Under the pieces are notes generated by a model. It was given only the letters and a program-made list of their open reading frames with translations. It made no database searches and was not told the DNA's origin. This document shows positions 40,864 through 49,236 of a stretch of 64,000 bases of DNA, piece by piece. Position 1 is the stretch's first letter; every line of letters begins with the position of its first letter. Origin of the DNA: Bordetella genomosp. 9 (lineage in GTDB: Bacteria; Pseudomonadota; Gammaproteobacteria; Burkholderiales; Burkholderiaceae_B); the NCBI RefSeq assembly GCF_002261425.1, contig NZ_NEVJ01000003.1, forward strand, positions 434,001 through 498,000, written 5' to 3'. Made by a program: the position numbers and the translations under genes.

Positions 40864-42540
40864 ATGCCCGCCGCGATCCTGCCCAGGCTCGACCCTGGAT
40901 CTCCCGATATCCGCTACTACTACCTGCGCAATTTCCGCTTCGCGCTGGACTGGATACTTGCCCGCTACGACGACGTGCTGGGCGAGGAAGAACGCGGTTT
41001 CATCGCGGCCTTCGCCGCCATGCCGCGGCCGGCCCAGGCGCTGATGACCCGCATGCTGATGCGCCGGGGACCGGTGTTCCGGGGCAGCACCCTGCGCTAT
41101 GACGAAATAGGCTGCCCCGTGGCGGCTTCGCGCGACCTGGTGGCGCAAGGGTGGGTGAATGATGCACCCGTATTGCCGCTGGAGGACGCCGCCAGGCTGC
41201 TCCGGCGAGCCGAGCTGTTGCGGCTTTTGCCGGCCGACATGCGCCGCCCGGCGTTGAGCAAGGCGGGGATGGTGGAGTGGCTGCGGCTGAACGCCGCGTC
41301 GCCGCGCGCCTGGACGGAATGGGACGACAGCGGCGACTTCGCCATCGGCATCCGCGTGGCGCCGCTGATCGACCGCCTGCGCCTGATGTTCTTCGGCAAC
41401 CTGCGCCAGGCGTGGTCGGAGTTCATCGTGGCGGACCTGGGGATCGTGCAATACGAGCGCGTGGCCTTTCCCGATTCCGCGCGTGCCTTCCACACGCGCG
41501 CGGACGTCGACGCCTATCTCTGGCTGCACGAACGCAGGCAGCGGCTCGAGGACGGCACGCAATCCGCCGCGGCGCTGCTGGAGGAAATCCTGCCCGCGTC
41601 CTTCGTATCCCCTTGGCTGCGCCACCGCCACGCCAAGCTGCGGTTCCTGATCGGACGGCAGCTGGAACGGCAGGCCGATTGGGATCTGGCGTGCCGGGCC
41701 TACGACGGCTGCGGCCATCCCGAAGCGCGCCAGCGATACGCGCGGGTGCTGGAGCTGCAAGAGCGCCACGCGGAAGCGCTGCGGTTCGCCCTGCAGGCCA
41801 CGCGCGCGCCGCTCAACGAAACCGAAGCGCAATCGCTCGCCCGCCTGGTTGCCCGCCAGGAGCGCCGGCTGGGCCTGCCGCGCGCCAGGGAGCCGGCCGC
41901 GCGGGACATACCGGTCGACGTGCTGACGCTACCGCATCCGGCTCAGCCGCGCGCGGTCGAACACATCGTGCGCGAGCATCTGGACGCGCCGCAGGCCCCG
42001 GCCTTTTACGTCGAGAACACGCTGATCAATTCGCTGTTCGGCCTGCTGTGTTGGGAGGCGGTATTCCAGCCTCTCCCTGGCGCGTTCTTCCATCCGTTCC
42101 AACGCGGCCCGGCCGACCTGCACGCGCCGGACTTCCATGCCAGGCGCGGGGATGCCTTCGGCGCGCGGCTGGCGCGACTGGACGACGGCAGCTACAAGCG
42201 CGCCATCCTCGCGACCTTCGAAGCCAAGATGGGCATACAGTCGCCCTTCGTATTCTGGGGCGCGCTCGATCACGCTTTGCTGGCGCTGGCCCTGGATTGC
42301 ATCCCGGTCGCGCACCTGAAGGCCTGGTTCACCCGCATCCTGCGGGACGTTGCGTCGAATACTTCGGGCCTGCCGGACCTGATCCGCTTCTTTCCGGCCC
42401 GCCATGCCTACGAGCTGGTGGAAGTGAAAGGGCCAGGGGACCGGCTGCAGGACAACCAGCGACGCTGGATGGCATACAACGCCGCGCATGGCGTGCCGGT
42501 GCGGGTGTGCCGGGTGCGGTGGCTCAGCCCACCTGCTTGA
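40864..42540 (+). CDS. FAN1-type VRR-NUC structure-specific nuclease
   Basis: A 558-residue protein with the bacterial FAN1 layout. It opens 'SPDIRYYYLRNFRFALDWIL', followed by a SAP/winged-helix-like DNA-binding region, a central TPR-like helical region (~240-330) and a C-terminal VRR-NUC domain with 'SGLPDLIRFFP' (Asp505) and 'YELVEVKGPGDRLQDNQRRW' (Glu520, Lys522). The PD-(D/E)xK catalytic residues are therefore present. FAN1 cleaves 5' flaps and helps unhook interstrand crosslinks. Its SOS-like box points to damage induction. The last 17 bp overlap the convergent ArsR gene. Confidence 0.9.
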   Translation: MPAAILPRLDPGSPDIRYYYLRNFRFALDWILARYDDVLGEEERGFIAAFAAMPRPAQALMTRMLMRRGPVFRGSTLRYDEIGCPVAASRDLVAQGWVNDAPVLPLEDAARLLRRAELLRLLPADMRRPALSKAGMVEWLRLNAASPRAWTEWDDSGDFAIGIRVAPLIDRLRLMFFGNLRQAWSEFIVADLGIVQYERVAFPDSARAFHTRADVDAYLWLHERRQRLEDGTQSAAALLEEILPASFVSPWLRHRHAKLRFLIGRQLERQADWDLACRAYDGCGHPEARQRYARVLELQERHAEALRFALQATRAPLNETEAQSLARLVARQERRLGLPRAREPAARDIPVDVLTLPHPAQPRAVEHIVREHLDAPQAPAFYVENTLINSLFGLLCWEAVFQPLPGAFFHPFQRGPADLHAPDFHARRGDAFGARLARLDDGSYKRAILATFEAKMGIQSPFVFWGALDHALLALALDCIPVAHLKAWFTRILRDVASNTSGLPDLIRFFPARHAYELVEVKGPGDRLQDNQRRWMAYNAAHGVPVRVCRVRWLSPPA

Positions 42541-42826
42541 GTATCGCGTCCACCAGGCCAGGGAAGCGCGTGTTCAGCTCCGCCCGGCGGAGCGTGTTCT
42601 GGTGCACCGTGCCGGCGACGCTGGTGCGCACCAGGCCGGCTTCGCGCAGGATGCGGAAATGATGGGACATGCTCGATTTCGGGCGGCCGCCGTCGAGCTC
42701 GCCGCAGGTGGCTTCCTCGACGCGCGACAGGTGCCGGACGATCTCCAGCCGCACCGGATCGCTCAGGGCATGGAAGATACGCTCCAGCACGAAGTCTTCC
42801 GGGGAGGGGTGGTTGTACGCGCGCAT
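42524..42826 (-). CDS. ArsR/SmtB family winged-helix regulator
   Basis: A 100-residue ArsR-type repressor: 'ERIFHALSDPVRLEIVRHLS' at the N-terminus, recognition helix 'SSMSHHFRILREAGLV' near residue 50. No Cys- or His-rich metal site is evident, so it probably senses an organic or redox cue rather than a metal. It is divergent from an Old Yellow Enzyme gene, with a perfect palindrome in the 101-bp gap, and so likely represses that gene and itself. Its 3' end overlaps the nuclease gene by 17 bp. Confidence 0.9.
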   Translation of the reverse strand: MRAYNHPSPEDFVLERIFHALSDPVRLEIVRHLSRVEEATCGELDGGRPKSSMSHHFRILREAGLVRTSVAGTVHQNTLRRAELNTRFPGLVDAILKQVG

Positions 42827-42857
42827 ACTGCGGATTGTAATGTTCTTTTTACGTAAT

Positions 42858-42873
42858 TTCGATAATTATCGAA
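42858..42873. promoter_or_regulatory. Perfect 16-bp palindrome, candidate ArsR operator
   Basis: TTCGATAATTATCGAA is a perfect palindrome in an AT-rich island midway between the ArsR and Old Yellow Enzyme starts. TACTATAAC just downstream (from about 42882) resembles the -10 of the oxidoreductase gene, so a bound dimer would cover the spacer or -35. Confidence 0.65.
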
Positions 42874-42927
42874 CTACGGTACTATAACGCCGTTATCCGA
42901 CCACGCTCACCCACGGAATCCGACGGA

Positions 42928-44031
42928 ATGTCCTCGCTATTCACTCCCTTCAAGCTCAAAGACGTCACGCTGCGCAACCGCGTCGCCGTCCCGCCCATGT
43001 GCCAATACAGCGCCGAAGACGGCCTGATCAATGACTGGCACCGCGTGCACCTGGCGGGTATCGCGCGCGGCGGCGCCGGACTGGTCATCGTCGAGGCGAC
43101 GGCGGTCTCGCCGGAAGGCCGCATCACGCCCGGATGCACCGGCATCTGGAACGACGAGCAGGCCCAGGCCTTCGCGGCGGTGGCGGCCTCGATCAAGGCC
43201 GCGGGCGCCGTTCCCGGCATCCAGATCGCCCACGCCGGCCGCAAGGCCAGCGCCAACCGCCCCTGGGAAGGCGACGATCACATTCCGGAAGGCGATCCGC
43301 GCGGCTGGCAGACGATCGCGCCGTCGGCCATCGCTTTCGGCGGCGGGCTGCCCAAGGTGCCGCGCGCCATGACGCTGGACGACATCGCCCGCGTGCGCCA
43401 GGACTTCGTCGCCGCCGCCCGCCGCGCGCGCGACGCCGGCTTCGAGTGGCTGGAACTGCACTTCGCGCATGGCTATCTGGGCCAAAGTTTTTTCTCGCCG
43501 CATTCGAACCAGCGCGACGACCAATACGGCGGCAGCCTGGAAAACCGCAGCCGCTTCCTGCTCGAGACCCTGGCCGCCGTGCGCAAGGTCTGGCCGGAAA
43601 ACCTGCCGCTGACCGCGCGCTTCGGCGTCATCGAGTTCGACGGCCGCGACGAGGAAACCCTCGCGGAGTCCATCGAGCTGGTGCGCAACTTCAAGCGCGA
43701 AGGCCTGGATATGCTGAGCGTCACGATGGGCTTTTCGACGCCCACCGCGAACATCCCCTGGGCGCCGGGGCTGCTGTTGCCGTATGCGGAGCGTGTGCGC
43801 CGTGAAGCGGATCTTCCCGTTTCGTCGGCCTGGGGCATCGATACGCCGGCCCTGGCCGATGGCGCCGTCAGGAATGGGCAGCTGGACCTGGTCATGGTCG
43901 GGCGGGCCCACCTGGCCAATCCGCATTGGCCTTACCATGCCGCCCGCGCATTGGGCGTCGACCGTCCTTCGTGGACGCTGCCGGCGCCTTACGCGCATTG
44001 GCTGGAACGCTATTCGGTCAAGCAGGACTGA
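42928..44031 (+). CDS. Old Yellow Enzyme family NADH:flavin oxidoreductase (YqjM class)
   Basis: A 367-residue FMN ene-reductase. The N-terminal 'LRNRVAVPPMCQYSAEDG' carries the Cys that tunes flavin potential in the YqjM/thermophilic-like class. 'IQIAHAGRKAS' (His) and 'HGYLGQSFFSPHSNQRDDQY' give the substrate and FMN-binding residues. These enzymes reduce activated alkenes, nitro compounds or quinones. It is divergent from the ArsR regulator and converges with the MFS gene, overlapping it by 14 bp. Regulation by electrophiles through ArsR is a reasonable inference. Confidence 0.93.
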   Translation: MSSLFTPFKLKDVTLRNRVAVPPMCQYSAEDGLINDWHRVHLAGIARGGAGLVIVEATAVSPEGRITPGCTGIWNDEQAQAFAAVAASIKAAGAVPGIQIAHAGRKASANRPWEGDDHIPEGDPRGWQTIAPSAIAFGGGLPKVPRAMTLDDIARVRQDFVAAARRARDAGFEWLELHFAHGYLGQSFFSPHSNQRDDQYGGSLENRSRFLLETLAAVRKVWPENLPLTARFGVIEFDGRDEETLAESIELVRNFKREGLDMLSVTMGFSTPTANIPWAPGLLLPYAERVRREADLPVSSAWGIDTPALADGAVRNGQLDLVMVGRAHLANPHWPYHAARALGVDRPSWTLPAPYAHWLERYSVKQD

Positions 44032-45241
44032 GCCGGACCGCGGCGCCCGCCCGCAGCCTGAGCACCAGTGCCAGCAGGGCGGCGGCCGTGGCCACGAAAG
44101 TGACGCCGGTCCAGCCGAAGTTCGCCAGCGCCATGCTGGCGAGCGCGCCCCCCAGCGCCATGCCGACGAATACGCCCACCATCAGCACCGCGTTGAGCCG
44201 GCTGCGCGCGGCGTGGTCGATGCCGTAGACGATGGTCTGGTGCGAGATCAGCGCGATCTGGATGCCCAGGTCGAAGCCGACGGTGCTCGCGCCCAGCAGC
44301 CACAGGGCGCCGGTGGGCGGCAGCATCGGCATGACCGCCATCGCCGCGAAGGACAGCGTGGTCAGTCCCGCGCCCACGCGGCTGACCATGGCCGGGCCGC
44401 GGCGATCGGCCATGCGTCCCGCCAAGGGCGCGGCCAACGCACCCACGGCGCCCGCGATACCGAACGCGCCCGCCACGCCGGGTCCCATATTGAACGGCTC
44501 GCCATGCAGCATGATGGCCAGCGTCGACCAGAAGGCGCTGAACGCGAGCGACAGCAGGCCTTGCGACAAGGTGGCCAGGCGCAGGGTCGGATGCTTGCGC
44601 CAGAGCTCGCCGACGGAGCGCAGCAGCGCGGCGTAGGGCAGGCGCGTCGTCGGCGCGAAGGCCGGCAGGCCGCGCCACAAGGTCAGGCCGAGCAACAGCA
44701 CGGCCGCGGCGGCCACGTAGAACATCGCGCGCCAGCCGAAATGCTCGGCGACGATGCCGCTGATCACGCGCGACATCAGTATGCCCAGCAGCAGGCCGGT
44801 CATGACCGTGCCGACGGTCTTGCCCCGTTGCGCGGGTTGGGCCAGATGGGCGGCCGCGGGGACGATGTCCTGCGCCATGGTGGCGGACAACCCGATGATG
44901 AAGCTCGCGGCCAGCAGCGCGGCGATCGATGGCGCGACGCCGCTGGACAACAGGGCCAGGCTCAGGATGACGGCCTTGACCAGGATGATCTTCTTTCTGT
45001 CGTAGCGGTCGCCCAGCGGCGCCAGGAACAGGATGCCGGCGGCGTAACCCAGCTGGGTCAGGGTCGGCAGGAAGCCCACGCTCCTGTCGCTGGCGCCGAT
45101 CGCCGGCGCCAGGACGCCCAGCATGGGCTGGACGTAGTACAGCGACGCGACGCTCAGGCCGGCGGCGACGGCGAGCAGCAGCAGGAGCGTGCCCGACATG
45201 GGCCGGGTGTCGCTTTCATGCGCGGATGGAATGGCAGTCAT
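44018..45241 (-). CDS. MFS efflux transporter
   Basis: A 407-residue, 12-helix major facilitator. 'LTQLGYAAGILFLAPLGDRY' followed by 'DRKK' is the motif-A loop between helices 2 and 3; 'GLLLGILMSRVISGIVAEHF' is the motif-C-like segment of exporters. It is divergent from a LysR gene with a T-N11-A site between, so it is probably that regulator's target. Drug or metabolite efflux is likely, but the substrate is unknown. Confidence 0.9.
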   Translation of the reverse strand: MTAIPSAHESDTRPMSGTLLLLLAVAAGLSVASLYYVQPMLGVLAPAIGASDRSVGFLPTLTQLGYAAGILFLAPLGDRYDRKKIILVKAVILSLALLSSGVAPSIAALLAASFIIGLSATMAQDIVPAAAHLAQPAQRGKTVGTVMTGLLLGILMSRVISGIVAEHFGWRAMFYVAAAAVLLLGLTLWRGLPAFAPTTRLPYAALLRSVGELWRKHPTLRLATLSQGLLSLAFSAFWSTLAIMLHGEPFNMGPGVAGAFGIAGAVGALAAPLAGRMADRRGPAMVSRVGAGLTTLSFAAMAVMPMLPPTGALWLLGASTVGFDLGIQIALISHQTIVYGIDHAARSRLNAVLMVGVFVGMALGGALASMALANFGWTGVTFVATAAALLALVLRLRAGAAVRLSPA

Positions 45242-45320
45242 GGTGGTGTCCGGTAAATGGTGCGGTACGGCATTGTGGCCTCCGGGGAAGGCCGTTGGTA
45301 GACGGCGATACCGTACATCG

Positions 45321-45341
45321 GTTATACGTCATATGCATAAC
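45321..45341. promoter_or_regulatory. LysR-type T-N11-A inverted repeat
   Basis: GTTAT (45321-45325) and ATAAC (45337-45341) form a perfect inverted repeat with an 11-bp spacer, the classic LysR box. It sits in the 138-bp gap between the divergent MFS and LysR genes. Confidence 0.55.
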
Positions 45342-45379
45342 TGCGCCCGCCTTCTATCGCCCCCATCGACCACCGACCC

Positions 45380-46357
45380 ATGGCCCGTCTACCCAAGACC
45401 CGGATCCCGCCGCCGACCCGCACGCCGGACGCCGCCGACAAGGGCGGCTCTGACCGGCTCACCTTGATCGATACCTTCGTGCGCATCGTCAACGCCGGCA
45501 GCCTCAGCGCCGCCGCCGAACAACTGGGCGCCACGCAGCCGACGGTCAGCCGCCGCCTGCAGGCGCTGGAGCGCGCCGTCGGGGTACGGCTGATCCAGCG
45601 ATCCACCCACGGCATGCAGCTGACCGAAGACGGCCGCCGCTGCTATGACCGTGCCGAAGAACTGATCGCCTCCTGGCAGGCGTTCGACAGCGAGGTGCGC
45701 GGGGCAGGCCAGCAGCCGGTCGGCACCTTGCGCGTCGTGGTCGCCCATGCCTTCGGCCAGCAGCGTTTCGTGCGGCCGCTGGCCACGTATATGGAGCGTT
45801 ACCCCGGCATGCGGGTGGAATGGCTGCTGCACGACCACATGCCGGATTTCGTCGCCGACGGCGTCGATTGCGCGATCCGCGTGGGCGAGGTCGCCGACGA
45901 GTCGGTGGTGGCGATCAAGCTGGGCGACGTCCCGCGGATCATCGTCGCCGCGCCCGGACTGCTGCCCGACGGCGTCGTGCCCGACGACCCGCGCCAGTTG
46001 GCAGGGCTGCCCTGGCTGGCCTTGCGCACCTTCTACCGCGATGAAGTCGCGCTGAGCCACACGGTCACCGGCGAAACGGTGCGCGTGCCGTTCCAGGCGC
46101 GCATGTCCACCGACAGCCTCTACGCCCTGCGCAGCGCCGCCATCCTGGGCCTGGGCGTCGCCGTGGCGTCGACCTGGATATTCGAGGAAGACCTGCGCGA
46201 AGGCCGGCTGCGCCAACTCGCCCCGCAATGGCGGGCCAGCGCGCTGCCGCTTTCGCTGGTCTATCCCGCCAGCCGCCTGCAACCACGCCGGCTGCGCGCC
46301 TTCATCGACACGATGCGCGAGGAGCTGGGCATGTGGCTGGGGGCACCATCTTCCTGA
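45380..46357 (+). CDS. LysR family transcriptional regulator
   Basis: A 325-residue LysR protein. The N-terminal extension (~28 residues, Pro/Arg/Asp-rich) precedes the HTH at ~32-90 ('AGSLSAAAEQLGATQPTVSR', 'VGVRLIQRSTHGMQLTEDG'). The effector domain has 'HMPDFVADGVDCAIRVGEV', as in the CrgA/DsdC-like subgroup. A typical LysR is ~300 residues, so the true start could be internal, but ATG 45380 is the best candidate seen. It most likely activates the divergent MFS gene. Confidence 0.9.
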   Translation: MARLPKTRIPPPTRTPDAADKGGSDRLTLIDTFVRIVNAGSLSAAAEQLGATQPTVSRRLQALERAVGVRLIQRSTHGMQLTEDGRRCYDRAEELIASWQAFDSEVRGAGQQPVGTLRVVVAHAFGQQRFVRPLATYMERYPGMRVEWLLHDHMPDFVADGVDCAIRVGEVADESVVAIKLGDVPRIIVAAPGLLPDGVVPDDPRQLAGLPWLALRTFYRDEVALSHTVTGETVRVPFQARMSTDSLYALRSAAILGLGVAVASTWIFEEDLREGRLRQLAPQWRASALPLSLVYPASRLQPRRLRAFIDTMREELGMWLGAPSS

Positions 46358-46370
46358 ATCGAGCCATGGC

Positions 46371-47879
46371 TCACACCGGTGTCCAGCTCCCATGCAGCCC
46401 GGCCGGGACGCGCCGGGGTAGCATCACCGTGGCAACCGGTTCCGCCGCCAGGTTGCGGGCGTCCAGGATAACGAAATGCCCGCGCTCGTCGCCTTCGACA
46501 TGGACGAAGCTCAGGATGTAGCCGTCCGCTTCGCCTCCACCGGCGGGATCGGCGACGAAAACCGGCTCGCAGACCGTCTGGCCTGGCGGGAAGCGGTGCA
46601 CCACTTTTTCGCCGGTGTCCAGGTCGTAGCGGGCGAACGCCTCGAAAGCGCCTATCTGCGGCGGGTGAGCCGGATAGGCGGCGCGCAGTCCCACGTAGCC
46701 GTAGCGCGCGCGGCGGCCGACGCAGGCATCATTGATGCGGCCGAATTCGCAGGCCTGGTCGTCGAGCGCCCGGTCGTCCACCTGCTTGCTGTCGACGTCT
46801 ATCGTCAACCGATGCAGCTCCAGGCGCTTGGACGGGGCGGTCAAGGAGAAAGCGTCGTACCAGGGCACGACCAGCTCGATGCGGCCGCCTTCTTCATATG
46901 CGTTCACCGTATGCCAGTTGAAGAAGGGCGGGCCGGGCACCCACTTGATGTCCTTGCTGTCGACCGCATCGCGCGGGATCAGCGCGATGCGGGTACCCCG
47001 GTCCGGTTCCCACTGCGCGGGCGGCCCCTTGCCCGACATGTCGAAAACCAGCGGCGCCACCACGGCGACGACATACCGTTCGGTGATGGCGACGTCATGG
47101 ACGATGGCGGGCCACGGCGACGAGAATGCCACGCGTCGGTCCAGTTGGCCGCTCCGGTCGGCGCGCAGATAACGCATCATGCTGGTGTGCAGGTCGTACT
47201 CCACGGACAGCAGTTCGCCCGTCTGAGGGTCCGCCTTGGGATGGGCCGACATGAAGCGCGGCAGCGCCCCGCCATAGTCGAACGCGCCGACAGTGGCCAG
47301 TTCACGGTCCATCTCGTAGGGCGCGCCGCCTTCGTACAAGGCGAGGTAACGTCCGGCGTGGTGCACGATGTTGGTATTGGCCAGATTGGCGTGCGGCGGC
47401 GGGCCGAAGGACGTGTTGTAGATGCGGTGTCCGGCCGCTCGCTCTTCGGTCAGCTCCTTCGTCGCCACCCAGCGATTGCGATAACGGGCGCGGCCCCCAT
47501 CGAGATAGATGGCATGGACCATGCCGGTGCCGTCGAAAGGATAGGCGTAGTGCGCCGCGGGCTCGAAAGCCGGATTGGGCCCATTGCGCATGAATACGCC
47601 GCTCAGCCCGGCCGGGATCTCGCCCTGGACGGGCAGGTCGCCATCGTCGCGTTCGTCGAAAACCGGCGCGAAGGCGCGGGTCAGGGCAGGGCTGGTGCTG
47701 GTCCAATGCGCCATCGGGCCTTCTCCGGCGGTCTCGGGCGATGCGCCCGCGGGGGCCGCCCGGGCATGACCTCCAGGCAGCGGCAGCGTGGCGGCCGCGA
47801 TGCCGGCGCCGGCCCGCTTGATGAAGCCTCGGCGGCCGCGGCTGGTTGGGTCCTGGCGGTCTGGGTGTGACGTTTTCAT
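46371..47879 (-). CDS. Carotenoid oxygenase family protein, Tat-exported
   Basis: A 502-residue non-heme iron dioxygenase of the carotenoid/stilbene/lignostilbene cleavage family. All four Fe-binding His are visible in order: 'SAHPKAD', 'VHDVAIT', 'FNWHTVNAYEEG' and the C-terminal 'LHGSWTPV'. The N-terminus 'RGRRGFIKRAGAGIAAATL' is a Tat signal, which is unusual for this family and suggests a periplasmic enzyme. ATG 47879 with GAGGTGG upstream is chosen; the longer ATG at 47966 would bury the Tat motif. It lies 98 bp downstream of the GT2 gene on the same strand, so co-transcription is possible. Lignin-type stilbenes are plausible substrates. Confidence 0.9.
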   Translation of the reverse strand: MKTSHPDRQDPTSRGRRGFIKRAGAGIAAATLPLPGGHARAAPAGASPETAGEGPMAHWTSTSPALTRAFAPVFDERDDGDLPVQGEIPAGLSGVFMRNGPNPAFEPAAHYAYPFDGTGMVHAIYLDGGRARYRNRWVATKELTEERAAGHRIYNTSFGPPPHANLANTNIVHHAGRYLALYEGGAPYEMDRELATVGAFDYGGALPRFMSAHPKADPQTGELLSVEYDLHTSMMRYLRADRSGQLDRRVAFSSPWPAIVHDVAITERYVVAVVAPLVFDMSGKGPPAQWEPDRGTRIALIPRDAVDSKDIKWVPGPPFFNWHTVNAYEEGGRIELVVPWYDAFSLTAPSKRLELHRLTIDVDSKQVDDRALDDQACEFGRINDACVGRRARYGYVGLRAAYPAHPPQIGAFEAFARYDLDTGEKVVHRFPPGQTVCEPVFVADPAGGGEADGYILSFVHVEGDERGHFVILDARNLAAEPVATVMLPRRVPAGLHGSWTPV

Positions 47880-47977
47880 TGTTCCACCTCTGCGGCGACG
47901 GGGACAACCGGCGCGTGACGCCGGACGCGTGCCATCGAGTATGCGCGCCTTCGCGAAGAAATTCATCGCGGAAAGGA

Positions 47978-48655
47978 TTACGCCGCCTTTTCGGTGCTGT
48001 CCCAGCCCGCACGCAGGGCGGCGGCGAAACCTTCATCGACCCGGGAGTAGGGACGGGCGCTGGTCCATACGCGCGGCCGCGCGCTCCAGGCGATGGCTTC
48101 GCCCGCGCGTTCGAGCCGTTCGACCAGGTCGCGGTCCTCATGGCAGCTCAGCGACCGGAAGCCGCCGGCGCGCAGATAGGCCGCGCTGTCGATTCCGAGA
48201 TTGGCGCCGTGGATATGCCGATGGCCATCGCGGTCCCGGTAGTTGGATTGGAAATGCCATCGGGCGGCAAGCGCCTGCGCGCCATGCGCCGACCAATCCG
48301 CCACGCCCACCGTGCCGCATACCGCCGCGGCGTCCAGCGCGAGCTGGTCCACGAGCCAGGACGGCGACACCGTCGTGTCGGCGTCGGTGAAGGCCAGCCA
48401 CCTGGCGCCCGCCGCGATCAGGAATTCGGCGCCGATGGCGCGCGCCCGGCCGACGTTGCGACAGTCCACGCGCAACTGCGCCACACGCCAGGATGCGGCG
48501 TATTCGGCGGTGCGATCCGCGCAGCTGTCGAGCACCAGCGCGACGATCACCGGCTCCTTGCGCAATTCCGGATGCAGGGCCGCCGCGTGTATGGAGGCCA
48601 GGCAGGCGCTCACGGTCGCCTCCTCGTTGTGCGCGGGTACGCAGACGCCGATCAT
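47978..48655 (-). CDS. Family 2 glycosyltransferase
   Basis: A 225-residue GT-A glycosyltransferase. 'IGVCVPAHNEEATVSACLAS' is the N-terminal nucleotide-binding strand, 'WLAFTDADTTVSPSWL' has the DxD metal motif and 'SCHEDRDLVERLER' holds the catalytic Asp region. There are no transmembrane helices. Its ATG overlaps the methyltransferase stop by 4 bp. It is the last member of the dehydrogenase/PIG-L/methyltransferase/GT2 cluster. The donor and acceptor are unknown. Confidence 0.9.
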   Translation of the reverse strand: MIGVCVPAHNEEATVSACLASIHAAALHPELRKEPVIVALVLDSCADRTAEYAASWRVAQLRVDCRNVGRARAIGAEFLIAAGARWLAFTDADTTVSPSWLVDQLALDAAAVCGTVGVADWSAHGAQALAARWHFQSNYRDRDGHRHIHGANLGIDSAAYLRAGGFRSLSCHEDRDLVERLERAGEAIAWSARPRVWTSARPYSRVDEGFAAALRAGWDSTEKAA

Positions 48656-49236
48656 CGCTCATCCTTTTCCGGTTTTCGCCAGATATCGAGTTGAAAACGT
48701 TCGTCCTCATGGCGCAGGACGCGCACCAGCCCTCCCAGCGCGTCGATGCACGCATGCAGTGCGTCCGTGCGATGCAGGCGGTCGTCGAAATCCCCGGTGT
48801 AGTGGCACATGACCCATTCGCCGCCGGGCGCCAGCGCCGCGCGGCAGCGTTGCAGGAACCCGTCCATGTCGTCCGCCGGGATGTAGTACGCGAGCTCCGA
48901 CACCACGATCAGGTCGCAGGCCTCATCGGGCTGCAGCGGCCAGTCGCCGGGCAGCCGGCCCACGTGACCGCGCACATGGTCCAGGCCGTCTTTCCCCATG
49001 CTTTCCATGCAGAGCGCCATGGCCGTTTCGGATCCGTCGACCGCGATCAGCGACCCGGTCCGACGGGCCAGCTGGCGCGTCATTTCGCCGTTGCCGCAAC
49101 CGAGTTCCAGGATGCGGCCATAGCGTTGCCGCGGCAGCGCGGCCAGCAGCACGGCACGCTTGCGCTGCTCGTACCACGACGTGCGCACGTCCCAGGGATC
49201 GGCAGACTGCCGGTACAGCGCTTCGAAGTGGTTCAT
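48652..49236 (-). CDS. NodS-like SAM-dependent methyltransferase
   Basis: A 194-residue class I methyltransferase. 'ILELGCGNGEMTRQLARRTG' is the SAM-binding loop, followed by 'LIAVDGSETAMAL' and 'EACDLIVVSELAYYIPADD'. The N-terminal 'FEALYRQSADPWDVRTSWYE' is typical of NodS relatives, which N-methylate deacetylated aminosugars. ATG 49236 overlaps the PIG-L stop (ATGA). Upstream in-frame sequence is only the shadow of the PIG-L gene. In some other bacteria these two activities occur as one fused protein (recalled, not checked). Confidence 0.9.
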   Translation of the reverse strand: MNHFEALYRQSADPWDVRTSWYEQRKRAVLLAALPRQRYGRILELGCGNGEMTRQLARRTGSLIAVDGSETAMALCMESMGKDGLDHVRGHVGRLPGDWPLQPDEACDLIVVSELAYYIPADDMDGFLQRCRAALAPGGEWVMCHYTGDFDDRLHRTDALHACIDALGGLVRVLRHEDERFQLDIWRKPEKDER

